Position numbers and translations under genes: made by a program. The notes under the pieces are model-generated. The model ran no database searches. It saw only the letters and a program-made list of their open reading frames with translations, and was not told where the DNA came from. This document shows, piece after piece, positions 52,144 through 61,726 of a DNA stretch of 64,000 nucleotides. Origin of the DNA: Sinohyriopsis cumingii (taxonomy: Eukaryota; Mollusca; Bivalvia; Unionida; Unionidae); the NCBI GenBank assembly GCA_028554795.2, contig CM068838.1:93358974-93422973 (forward strand). Reading direction: 5' to 3'. Numbering within the stretch: the stretch's first letter is position 1; each line of letters starts with the position of its first letter.

Positions 52144-52181
52144 TGCCTTTTTCAAAGTTATCCCAATACTCTAGAAAATAT
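52144..52181 (+). terminator. Decayed histone-type 3' end signal, gene Y
   Basis: TGCCTTTTTCAAAGTT (52144-52159) aligns with the intact AGCCCTTTTCAGGGCT of copy B. The loop TTTC is kept and the stem largely broken. ATCCCA follows, and 9 nt after the stem comes CTCTAGAAAATAT. Alignment to copy B is better than the surviving pairing. Confidence 0.55.
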
Positions 52182-52423
52182 ACTAGTTCAATTACCAGTT
52201 GTATGTTAGTAAGTTAAATAAATAAACGTGTGTCTATAAGCACTTCAATATTTTCTTCTTTTTTTTAAAAGTGTGTATATAAGCATTTCATTTCTTTGTT
52301 TAATGAAAAAATATAATTTGTTTGTAGTTAGTGTTTGTAATTACAAAAGTGAGTGAGTGATTCTTAATGGTCCGTCCTTTCCATGTTTTTGTGATAATAT
52401 GGGTCTTGTAAGTTTTTCTAACA

Positions 52424-52463
52424 GGGGATGTTTCCGTCACGTCCGCGCTTCACAGATATAAAG
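52424..52463 (+). promoter_or_regulatory. Shared Polinton promoter module, Gln/Pro-rich gene of A
   Basis: GGGGATGTTTCCGTCACGTC, CGCGCTTC, then CAGATATAAAG (TATA box). Aligns with 12097-12136 and 14245-14275; the sequence after it (CATTCGTCATTCTGGCTAC) also matches copy B. Confidence 0.75.
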
Positions 52464-52551
52464 AGAAAGCATTCGTCATTCTGGCTACACGTCGTTGTTT
52501 CGTGAACTACAAAGAATGAATAACATAATTAAAAAATTGCATGAACACTAA

Positions 52552-53000
52552 ATGTACCTGGAATATGCCAGGCTCCTCCTGATTTTGCTGGTCATGGAGG
52601 CAATCCAGGAAAGTGCAAGACTCGAAGAGGGAGGAGGAGGAGAGAACAAAGAAAGATAATGAAAAATTAATCATTCCTCACGGTGTGAGGTCAAGCCTGA
52701 AGTGAGGACGCCTACACAACCAATACGATGTCAGCTACAGCCACATCCACAACTTCCACAGCAGCCACAACAACCACTGCAACCAGTACCAGCACCGCGG
52801 CCACTACCATCACCGCAACCTCATCGTCCACGGGTGTGGCATTGGAGAAGGAGGAAAGTCTTCACTATTTTACAAAGTGACAACTGGACGATCAGGCTAC
52901 TCATCCCCTTTCTGAGCTTCCGACTACTCAAATCAACTGGAATAACGATTAGAGCCGTCGATGTGTCTGTGATGTCCGGCCTGATAGGTGCAACAATTAA
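52552..53000 (+). pseudogene. Polinton Gln/Pro-rich gene, copy A
   Basis: Homologue of 13621-14037 (-). ATG 52552 begins MYLEYARLLL, where copy B has a stop in the fourth codon. The Pro/Gln-rich linker follows in other frames (QPHPQLPQQPQQP at about 52740-52780). The SRRCVC-type module is recognisable near 52945-52975, after an in-frame stop. The TAA at 52998-53000 aligns with the stop of copy B. Function unknown. Confidence 0.65.
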
Positions 53001-53027
53001 TCAGGTGCATCTGGAGTTCATATTAAC

Positions 53028-53067
53028 AACCTTTATCAGGGATACACAAATACTCTAGAAAAGAGAC
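53028..53067 (+). terminator. Decayed histone-type 3' end signal, Gln/Pro-rich gene of A
   Basis: AACCTTTATCAGGGAT (53028-53043) matches 12 of 16 positions of the intact signal in copy B. Then comes ACACA, and 9 nt after the stem CTCTAGAAAAGAGAC, nearly identical to copy B. Distance from the aligned stop is 27 nt, against 26 nt in copy B. Confidence 0.65.
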
Positions 53068-53219
53068 TATTAAAGGTGCCAATTTGTGTGCATGTGGAGA
53101 AGTGTGACTATAAACAGTCACTCTTTTCCTGGTTTGATTATGTGGGTGTGGGTGTCTGTGTGTGTGTGTGTGTGTTTGTTTTGTATGCGTTCGCGTACGT
53201 TTGTATGGAAAGTAGATAA

Positions 53220-53515
53220 TGTGGTTTTTACCATCTTCCCTTGTGTGGATAGCATATTTTGGGGTTTGTGGATAGTATATAATTTGTCTTCTTCATGTGT
53301 GTGGATAGTATTTGTGTGATTTTTTTCTTTCTTTTTTTCCTCGTGTGTGGATAGTAGGTTTTAGGGTTTGTGGATAGCTAATGCTAGTTTTTCTTCTTAG
53401 CATGTGTGGATAGTATATTTGAAATTGTTTTTTCGTCTTCTTCTCGTGTGTGGATAATAGATTTTGTGTTTGTATGGATTCCCGTACGGTTGCGTGGATA
53501 GTAGATACTATGCGA
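53220..53515. repeat. ACTATCCACAC minisatellite (opposite strand) in Polinton A
   Basis: About eight units built on GTGTGTGGATAGTA with variable spacers, preceded by a (TG)n run at about 53155-53173. Same position, between the Gln/Pro-rich and coiled-coil genes, as 12145-13400 in copy B. Confidence 0.85.
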
Positions 53516-53528
53516 AGTGAGTGTAAGT

Positions 53529-53565
53529 GATGTTTTAGTTCACGTCTGTGCTAGACATAAATAAA
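53529..53565 (+). promoter_or_regulatory. Shared Polinton promoter module, coiled-coil gene of A
   Basis: GATGTTTTAGTTCACGTC, TGTGCTAG, ACATAAATAAAA; the TATA-like box is about 50 nt before ATG 53613, the same distance as in copy B. Confidence 0.65.
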
Positions 53566-53612
53566 ATCAAGCGTTCGTAATTCCCTCCAATCAACATTGA
53601 ATACTCAACAAA

Positions 53613-54029
53613 ATGGGTAGTAATCATTTGGACAAAATTATAAAGCTGCAATAAATGATTTGTTCTATTGGGATGGTGGAGGAAATATTGGTGAGATTGG
53701 AGGATTGTTATGGCTATACTCACCACCGTCTCGAATTGGAGATACATAATATAGGGAAGGCAAAGGAAATGTGAAGAGAAATAATAAAGGAGGAAAACAT
53801 AAGAAAAGGACGATGAAGAGAACATAAAACCAACGAGGGAGTGGAATGAAAAAATAGAAAAGGTAGAGGAAAATGAAAAGAGGAAGAAAGAGGAGGATGA
53901 AAATAAAAAGCAGAATGAGGAAAAGAATCAGAAGAAGAAGGCAAAGAGTGTAGGGCAGAAAATAATAAGCTGGTGGAGTAATATAAGGAATCAAAAGAAG
54001 AAAACCATAGGCTCTTTTCTAGGCCACTG
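53613..54029 (+). pseudogene. Polinton coiled-coil gene, copy A
   Basis: Homologue of 11465-12046 (-). The frame from ATG 53613 stops within about a dozen codons. A long Lys/Glu-rich stretch in one frame (about 53800-54029) includes EKVEENEKRKKEE and ends with IISWWSNIRNQKKK, matching the basic, aromatic C-terminus of copy B. Last gene before the right terminal repeat. Function unknown. Confidence 0.6.
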
Positions 54030-54214
54030 ATATGCCTCGTAAAGATTTGATTTCCTGCCTATTTTTTTCTATTTTTATTTAGTATTCTACATGTGTTTAC
54101 CAAAGACGCCACGTATTCACGTCATCCACTTCCCACATTGTTGCCAAAAGCCTTTAATGTGACGTCACCCACCTGTTCGTTTTTCCCTTTGTCCCTACAA
54201 ATGCCAAATACTTG

Positions 54215-54421
54215 CTTTTGTTCCTCTATAGTTCCAACCATGTTAAAATTCCCCATGTTCAATTTCCATTGTCCCTATACATCCTGTCCGTATATCGCCT
54301 CAGGGTATATTTTAATCATAAGTCACATTGTCTCTATAAATCTTGTCCCTATATCGCCCGGGGGGGGGAGGATATTTTAATGGCAAGTCGTTTCGTCCCA
54401 ATATCGCCCCCACTAACTACT
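54215..54421 (-). repeat. Polinton A right terminal inverted repeat
   Basis: Reverse complement of the left repeat, with small indels and a run of nine or more G at about 54361. Ends CT at 54421. Confidence 0.85.
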
Positions 54422-54427
54422 GATATC
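54422..54427. repeat. Polinton A target-site duplication, right
   Basis: GATATC, partner of GATGTC at 44989-44994. Confidence 0.7.
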
Positions 54428-54429
54428 AC

Positions 54430-55540
54430 ACATATTGATAAACAAATTCGTAATACCCTCGATTGTGACGATTCCACCCGATGCGCTCTTTTGTTGACCC
54501 AAGTTTAGTTTATTGCTACCGTTGTAAAGGTCAATTGCGATAGATAACTTTTGCCTGGAAGATTCTTGGTGAAAGTCCATGTACAGAACATTCAATAATC
54601 TGGATCGAATATATTTTGTTTACAGAAATTTTTTGTTAAATTTTAAAAGAACAATTTATATTTAATTTGAAATGAGTAAATATGCATACATGACCCATGT
54701 GACTTTTATTATAGGCATAATCAATATTTAACACCAATTCTATTATCGTACATATTAGATACCTTTCGATTCGTACTATACGGATATTTGAATCCAGGTC
54801 CGCGGGTAAACGGCACCCAACTACTTGCCTCCACGCACCAGTCCATATTCCATTACGTCTACGCATACATCAAAACACAAGGAAGCAACACCAGTCGGTG
54901 CTACATGCACTCGTGCGTATCAGACACACTGTAATTTCAACCTAGTAATAATTCTCATCTATCTACACAATCATTCCGGAATAATACGAAATAAATAGAG
55001 GTATATAAGATTAAGTACATTGTATTACAAATATACCTGATATTCCAATCAAAATATTTATAATATTTCACTGAAGAGAAATAATTTCATTACCGCGCTG
55101 ATCACAAGACAATCGTGAAAATCGAAGTTATTCCTAGATGCAGACTTAGCCAAGTGGTGCAAATGCCCGTTTCCCGATACAGACAAATCCACTCCAACTC
55201 CAATAAGGCACGAATTATTATTTTTTCTTAAAGTGCTATTTTACTTTGAATTGGGAATGAGAGTTATTTATTAATATTTTCTGTGGCACCAAATGATTTA
55301 TATACAGTTCAAATCAAACAAAGCTCGAATTGTTTGTTCTTGATGTGCAGTTTTACTTAGATTTTCTGTGAATACTCACAAGTGGCAGCAAAAAAATAAA
55401 CGGTAAACCTCGGAGATAACGCGTGATCCCTAAGAAAATGTCATTTCAATATGTTATAAAGAATAAACTTTCCTTGCACTCATGAAAATACGGAGTTTTC
55501 ACCCACTCGATGAAATATATCAGTTATTCAGTCGTTGCAG
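54430..55540. other. No recognised feature
   Basis: Nothing supported. Confidence 0.4.
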
Positions 55541-55542
55541 GG

Positions 55543-55765
55543 GCCATTAGTGGCCGAGTGGTCTAAAGCGCTCTCCGTTACGGATCACTGCCATCTCACC
55601 TCTGTCTGCGTGAGTTCGAGTCTCGGATTCAGCCAATGTGTGTATGTGCGAAAGCTTGCCAGTAGCTCCTCGTGGGTCGGTGGTTGTTTCCGGGGTTTTC
55701 CCGGGTTCTTCCTCCACCATTAATACTGGCCGCAAAACGGCGTTAAACCCTACAGCAGCAGCAGC
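55543..55765 (+). mobile_element. SINE1, tRNA-Ser/Leu-like head, near full length
   Basis: A box GTGGCCGAGTGGTCTAAAG, B box GTGAGTTCGAGTCTC, body with GGTCGGTGGTTGTTTCC and TTCCCGGGTTCTTCCTCC, ending in a (CAG)(CAA) tail. It matches 17876-18150 and the fragment at 51833-51915. Confidence 0.85.
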
Positions 55766-55784
55766 AACAACAACAAGGAGGGAG

Positions 55785-55935
55785 AGAGAGAGGGACGTGG
55801 TAGCGTATCTATCTATCTATCTATCTATCGAGAGGGACGTGTTAGCGTATATATCTATCTATCTATCTATCTATCGAGAGGGACGTGTTAGCGTATCTAT
55901 ATATATATATCTATCTATCTATCGAGAGGGAGAGA
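55785..55935. repeat. (TATC)n in a higher-order repeat of about 50 bp
   Basis: Three copies of GAGAGGGACGTGKTAGCGTA, each followed by a TATC run, directly after the SINE tail. Confidence 0.85.
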
Positions 55936-56852
55936 GACAGAGACCTTTTCCGCCATTAAGAATTATCATCGGAAGTGTGGCAGCTGGTCTGTCCGAAAAG
56001 TCTTCCCCACGTTTGATGAAGAGCTCTCTTATGGCGTCAAAACCACAGACGACAATCGTTGGAGTGGGTCCCAGGTACAATTTGTAGATGTCGCCATATC
56101 TCTTTTGTAACCTTCTTAGACATATTCTTAAATCGGGTCGGCAGTCAGCTCCAGCATATTACCCACCAGAGGTATCCAGGTGGGCCCCGGGGGAAATTTG
56201 CCATGATAGCGATTTCTAAAGAATAGGATTGCCAGGAAACTAACGACAAGGAATCCAAGTGATGTGGAAAATATGTCAAGTCCAAAGAGAAGTGAAGACA
56301 TTGCACTGATAATCCAATGTTATCTTAGAACCAAGACAATAAATCGAAAAGACCCGAGTTACACAATGAATTAAACAGGTGTGGTTTGTATTATTTAAGC
56401 TGTAAATATCTTCACAGTCTTAAATTCACAACATAAATCTCTAATGACTTTCACCATTACATCGAACTGAACAAGTGCATTAACTCGAAGGTACAAATCG
56501 TCTGCTGCGTACCGTAGCAACACTGACTTATATACGAAATGGTAATGTATAGTCGACAATTCTGGTCAATCCATGACATTGATTGCACCTATGTGCGCAT
56601 GCATGTCGAACATAAAGTAGGAAGCATTGCTGTTGGAATGTTTATATTTTAGGTTGTTGTTAATTCCAGTCTTTAGTAAAACAAATTTAGAAACAGCATT
56701 AATAAACCGTGCATTCCTGATGACATCATTCAACTTTAACCAACAATTTATTTTTTAGGAAGGATGTGTGGTTAATATTGCTGTTCTTTGCTTTTTTAAA
56801 ATATCGAAGTTACTATTATAAACAAAAATAACCGCAATGTTTCGTAACATTC
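55936..56852. other. No recognised feature
   Basis: Nothing supported. Confidence 0.4.
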
Positions 56853-56854
<2 letters not shown>

Positions 56855-56915
<61 letters not shown>

Positions 56916-57200
56916 CTTTTTTAAAGAGGGTAACACAATTAGCTGAAGAACTAATCTACATTGAGGCCATCATGCAAAGGAATTTATTTATTCTAACCGC
57001 TTCTCTCTAGCCACTGGATATATTGGGTTTGGAAGAAAGAAATAGTATGGATATTTCTAATATCAGCTGGAATACCATTCCAGAGCAAAGTTACGGAGTA
57101 TTGGATACTGTTTTTGAATGATCTCCTATATGGTTTGAAAATTTTATAATGTTTGGTAGACATCGATCGCAGATGTGGAGAATTACCAGTTAGCCTATAA
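56855..57200 (-). mobile_element. LINE ORF2 C-terminal fragment with (ATT)n tail
   Basis: On the minus strand one frame reads RRSFKNSIQYSVTLLWNGIP then ADIRNI and QYIQWLERSG followed by a stop, the usual last segment of LINE ORF2 proteins. A 3' part and an (ATT)n tail (56857-56912) follow. The RT core is not present. Confidence 0.65.
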
Positions 57201-57383
57201 TGGAATAGCGATTGTTAATATTCAGGACCACACTAACTGGATATCCTGTACATTAATTTAGCTTTTCTCAATCGGATTCGGTCTTTGATATAATATTAAA
57301 TATTCTAATTATTATTGCAATATTTTAATTTATATCATATTAAATATTCTACTTCATCTACTTTCTTACATTAATTAATAATT

Positions 57384-57498
<115 letters not shown>

Positions 57499-57768
57499 TT
57501 AATGAACGCCTCATATCCCCGATTGTGTCTGCTACAAAATGTAGTTATATGCTTTTTATGGCTGTTTACAATCACCTTTGCATATTGATAAGTTGATTGT
57601 TTTCAGTTTATAGTTTCTATTTGTCTTCACAATGATTAAATCAATATAATAAACACTTATGATTTAAAGATGAACGATGGTTTTAATGATAAACGTAGAG
57701 CCCTACAAACACATGGTTAGCTACCCCATTAATATGAAAGCTTGGCAATTCAAGTACCGGCGGATGGA

Positions 57769-58242
57769 GGACACACGGTACTAATTATACGGAAGAACTG
57801 TGAACCAGTCTAGAAATGGGTGAATAAATAATAGAGTATTTACAGGTTTGGTGGTCCATAATTGGTTAATAATGAAAATTAAAATTTTAGGAAAAATATC
57901 TTTTGAGAGCTTATCCTATGTGTAATGTAAAAAAAATATTGACAAATTTCTACTGATGCAATTTTAGCATTTTTACAGGCTTGACTCAGGAGTACTCAAT
58001 AATGAAAGTAGCACCTGATTCATTTGGTGCAGAATCAATAACACGTGTTTCATGCACATGTATGTAAACAAATTGCCGCGGGTCATATGGTGTTCTCCAC
58101 ACATAAGCTTGCACCAAGGTTAGATGTGCACGAAAAATTATAGGTGTCATTATCAGCACCCATAAATTTTAAGTTACTGAATTTTGAATATGATAGTGTT
58201 TCCATATGTTTACCATTGGAGTGGAATTAGTACCGTGAGTCC
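57769..58242 (+). repeat. Direct repeat 1 of the HNH element
   Basis: 474 bp, with 17-bp terminal inverted repeats. Contains CCGCGGGTCATATGGTG and GCACCTGATTCATTTGGTGC, itself a short hairpin. Confidence 0.9.
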
Positions 58243-58327
58243 TATATGCGACCTATACCATAATAGGAGTTTGCTGTTTCCATGGTTACCACGTGCATAC
58301 AGGGTATCAATTTGGTGGTTTTTACAT

Positions 58328-58792
58328 ATGACAATCATAATGGAGTCTTTTTATCATGGTTTGAATGTGGTTTTGGAGAAAAATTCTATACAAAAGACAG
58401 ATGGGGATGGTTTTATACACTGGAGAGAGGAAGTAGATAGCTCAGGCCATAGGGAAAAGAGCATAGTATGGCCTGATGGCAGAATTTCATATGATGGTAC
58501 CCATAGATTGGCCTATATGGTTAAATACCATTTAACACATGCAACAATTCCCCAAAAGGGGGTGGGGGTGGGGGAGATTTTATATGTAACCAACTTATGT
58601 CACAATCACTTATGCATCAGTACTGATCATTTAACTTTAGAGACACACTCAGCAGATCAAAGCAGAGAACATTGTAAAAACAAGGACTGTGCACAAAACT
58701 GCACATGCTGCATTGCCTCAACCTGTAAATTGAATTATTATATGTCGAGTCACATTGAATATCAATTATACCGGTCTTATTTCTTATCCTAG
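58328..58792 (+). CDS. HNH/His-Me-finger endonuclease-like protein
   Basis: From ATG 58328 to TAG 58790-58792, 154 codons (the open frame extends upstream into repeat 1, with another ATG at 58190). The core reads HRLAYMVK, then VTNLCHNHLCISTDHLTLE, then a Cys pair (EHCKNKDC). This matches the zinc-binding His-Me-finger endonuclease fold of the I-PpoI type, a nuclease family of homing endonucleases and some transposons. Two expected active-site positions look changed: the catalytic His before LCHN is Asn (TNLCHN), and the later metal-binding Asn is replaced (SADQSR). The protein may be inactive as a nuclease, or a DNA-binding relative. It is the only recognisable gene in the element. Confidence 0.7.
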   Translation: MTIIMESFYHGLNVVLEKNSIQKTDGDGFIHWREEVDSSGHREKSIVWPDGRISYDGTHRLAYMVKYHLTHATIPQKGVGVGEILYVTNLCHNHLCISTDHLTLETHSADQSREHCKNKDCAQNCTCCIASTCKLNYYMSSHIEYQLYRSYFLS

Positions 58793-60711
58793 AATTAAAC
58801 TCCTTGACACCTATTCTATGTTCAGCATGGTTCTCATATTGGTACATTACATTTTTGGGTAAACAGTATTGGAACTTTTCTGCATTCCTTTTGTTGAGGG
58901 AGCAGGGAGGGATATTTTCACTTAAAATAATAGTTTTCAACCCTTCATTCCAAATATAACTCTGCAAAAGTCCTATCTGTATTGCATTCTTTACACAGGC
59001 AGTTTTTCTTCCCCAACCTCTCTTCATACAGTTGAAACATTCTTGATGTATAACTGCGTGGTGAACATACTGCTCTCTCCCACCAAACCAGATCTCTTTT
59101 TTCTTCATGTACCAAGTCCCATGATAGAAAACCTTCATACTCAGGGTGTTGCAACTTGTGGTCTCAGAACACATTATTCCAAATCTCAGCATTTGATTAC
59201 TGCGTGCACTAAGTGATATGTGTTTTGTTCACCATATATGTTTTTGTGAATAAATGAAAACAAGCTTCATGTCAGAAATATGGTTTCATATTTGAAACAA
59301 AAGCTATTTATAAAACCTACATTGCTCTGTTCTTACCATCAAGTAATAGTAAGGAATCATTTAGCTGTAAATTAGAGCTTGCTATTTGGTTTGCCAAATC
59401 AAGGTGTATTACCTCCCCTTTGACTGTAATTGAGTGATTGCAATGTTTGCTTTGTTTCTCTTTCTTCAATAATGTATGCATTTTTCAGCTTTATATTAAA
59501 AAGTAAGTAATTTAACACTGCTTATAGTGGAAAGCAGCCACAGTAATGATTTTTAGACTTTTTCTTAACTTTTTATGAGCTTTGGGTAAATGTAGGTATA
59601 TGTTTATGTATCAGACAACTTCAATATGCAATTCAATTCTATTACTTAAATTTAACAAGTAGTGTATTCAGTGACAATTTTTATTAGTGTCTGCATATTG
59701 CATAGAGACATGAACTTGTCTTGGCATAGCAAAGTTTTTCACACATTTCTCCACCTCCAGCATACTTAACAGCTTGAGTCGTAACAGTTTGTGTATACAC
59801 TTTCTGTCTCCAACATCAATGTCAGCATTATAGGAACTTTGGGTAGCTTTTTCAAATTTGTCTCTTGATGTCCTTATGTAACATACCTCATGTTGATGTG
59901 TTATTTGGGTTGATACACATTCCCCCCCACCCCTTTGTTGTGGGGAACATTACCAGGCTTGAAGAAATTACTCTGTCTATTCTTTGCTTATTCACCCTTC
60001 CCCATAGTTTTATACTAAAATGTAGCACTATGTTATTTAATTATTCAGTATAATACAGCTTATGGAACTCTTCCTTGGCTTTTATACCTTTTTATTAACA
60101 TTTGGGGGTCATGAATCACATGTGATGATAGTTTAAATAAGTTTGGAATATCAGTATCTCTTGATGCTTCATGGGTGTGTGTATTTGTTTTAGTCACAAA
60201 AGGGCAATGGCCTTGTATCATTTTGACCTGTCATGTGGCACACTTATTTGTTTTGTTTGATTGATGTGAATAGGGATGCACTGTATGTTATTTCTGTGAG
60301 AGTCAGCAAGAAAAGAAATGCAATTTTGAAATTTAAAACATTTAAAACTTGTCTTATAGCCAGTGAGAGATGAAAATACAGTGCGTCATGTAATTTGATA
60401 CCCTGTGATGTCATACTTGCTGATGTCAGCATGCTTGTGTTTCTTTTGTGTAGCATGCATGCCATAGAAAGATAACATGAAGATACAAAGGCAGAAAACA
60501 ATTATTGTAATAACAAGAATAAGCCATTAATAAGTACAATACAACACAGCAACATGTAATGCGGATGCAATTTAACTACAGATATTGGTATCACATAAAA
60601 TGCTATTGCACTATTATCCATGCACAAGCATGGCCAATTCTTTCTTACAATTATGCTCTAATATCAAGGAGCAAAATACAACTTTTTAAAAAAAAATTAA
60701 ATCTGGTTATA
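58793..60711. other. Interior of HNH element, mostly unexplained
   Basis: The minus strand has an open frame at 58945-59154 (DLVWWERAVCSPRSY, then CLCKECN) that looks protein-like, overlapped by a second minus-strand frame at 58617-59192. I recognise neither. 59200-60711 is AT-rich with no frame I can support. Confidence 0.4.
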
Positions 60712-61182
60712 GGACACACGGTACTAATTATACGGAAGAACTGTGAACCAGTCTAGAAATGGGTGAAGAAATAATAGAGTATTTACAGGTTTGGTGGTCC
60801 ATAATTGGTTAATAATGAAAACTAAAATTTTAGGAAAAATATCTTTTGAGAGCTTATCCTATGTGTAATGTAAAAAAAATATTGACAAATTTCTACTGAT
60901 GCAATTTTAGCATTTTTACAGGCTTGACTCGGGAGTACTCAATAATGAAAGTAGCACCTGATTCATTTGGTGCAGAATCAATAACACGTGTTTCATGCAC
61001 ATGTATGTAAACAAATTGCCGCGGGTCATATGGTGTTCTCCACACATAAGCTTGCACCAAGGTTAGATGTGCACGAAAAAAAGGTGTCATTATCAGCACC
61101 CATAAATTTTAAGTTATTGAATTTTGAATATGATAGTGTTTCCATATGTTTACCATTGGAGTGGAATTAGTACCGTGAGTCC
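60712..61182 (+). repeat. Direct repeat 2 of the HNH element
   Basis: 471 bp; differs from repeat 1 by a 3-bp indel near 61080 and about five substitutions. Confidence 0.9.
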
Positions 61183-61186
61183 TGGA

Positions 61187-61360
61187 AGTTAATGTCGGAA
61201 TAGAAACTAAGCGAAATGATGAACCAACAAGAGGTAATTAAAATATTTTAATATATTTACAGTTGATCTAAGTGATTACTCTGTTTTAGTAACAATAACA
61301 CCGACCATAAATTCTGTCTCTCTCTGTCTGTCTCTCTGTGTGGTCGGTTTCCTTTACAAT

Positions 61361-61395
<35 letters not shown>

Positions 61396-61650
61396 AACAC
61401 ACACATCCTTTGGTCGGTGTGACTTAACTTTAACCATCGTTCGTAAGTCCATAGATATTGTGGGATGGAAACAAACCAAACGAAAATCTCTAATATCGTC
61501 ATTATATAGATTTTATCCCGTATCTTGCTACGATTGTCCTTACTCACACAGACACACACAATTTTTAGAATAAGAATCTACACTCACACATCCACACGTA
61601 CACCAGGGTAAATAAAATCGGTTTTTGAGTTTTAATTGATTTTTATTGAA
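61187..61650. other. Simple-repeat-rich stretch
   Basis: (TC)n/(CA)n runs at about 61315-61405 and a CA stretch near 61545. The part from about 61550 to 61650 may be the continuation of Polinton copy C, since it holds sequence like GTGTGGATGTG on the minus strand. Confidence 0.4.
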
Positions 61651-61654
61651 ATAC

Positions 61655-61694
61655 TATCTCTTTTCGAGAGACATGGGTGGCCCTGCAAAGGGCC
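61655..61694 (-). terminator. Histone-type 3' end signal, gene X of Polinton C
   Basis: On the minus strand GGCCCTTTGCAGGGCC (61679-61694): perfect 6-bp stem with loop TTGC (canonical would be TTTC). ACCCA follows, the classic histone cleavage context, and 8 nt after the stem comes CTCTCGAAAAGAGAT. It lies 32 nt after the gene X stop. Confidence 0.7.
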
Positions 61695-61726
61695 TTTGAG
61701 TCTTGGTGGGTTTTAAATAACAAAAC

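Larger units (their letters stand above)
44995..54421 (+). mobile_element. Polinton/Maverick copy A, both ends present, 9.4 kb, decayed
   Basis: The element starts AGTAGTTACTGGGGGCG and ends CGCCCCCACTAACTACT, an inverted pair with one mismatch, with AG...CT termini. It is flanked by GATGTC (44989-44994) and GATATC (54422-54427), a 6-bp target duplication with one difference. These are the structural marks of Polintons. Gene order, all +: X, PolB, unknown, BIR domain, unknown, ATPase start, Y, Gln/Pro-rich gene, minisatellite, coiled-coil gene. Integrase, protease and capsid genes are missing or unreadable, and its 9.4 kb is about half the usual 15-20 kb. Stops and frameshifts affect nearly every gene, so it is a dead, internally deleted copy. 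Confidence 0.88.
57769..61182 (+). mobile_element. 3.4-kb element with long direct repeats and an HNH gene
   Basis: Two direct repeats, 57769-58242 and 60712-61182, are about 98-99% identical (about five substitutions and one small indel seen by eye). Each starts GGACACACGGTACTAAT and ends ATTAGTACCGTGAGTCC, so each is itself bounded by 17-bp inverted repeats with one mismatch. Only the outer ends are flanked by TGGA (57765-57768 and 61183-61186). The inner junctions have TATA on both sides. The unit therefore seems to have inserted as a whole with a 4-bp duplication. There is no reverse transcriptase, primer-binding site or clear polypurine tract, which argues against an ordinary LTR element. 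I cannot name the family. The near-identity of the repeats suggests a recent insertion. Confidence 0.75.

Noticed and set aside
58617..59192. 191-codon minus-strand ORF overlapping the HNH gene
   Set aside because: Overlaps a recognisable domain on the other strand and has no motif. The separate frame at 58945-59154 looks more protein-like but is also unrecognised.
57769..61182. Ordinary LTR retrotransposon
   Set aside because: Repeat ends are GGAC...GTCC and not TG...CA; no RT, gag, primer-binding site or polypurine tract was found.
61679..61694. Hairpin as the end of a real histone gene
   Set aside because: The upstream coding sequence is gene X, shared with Polinton A; no histone fold residues are recognisable.
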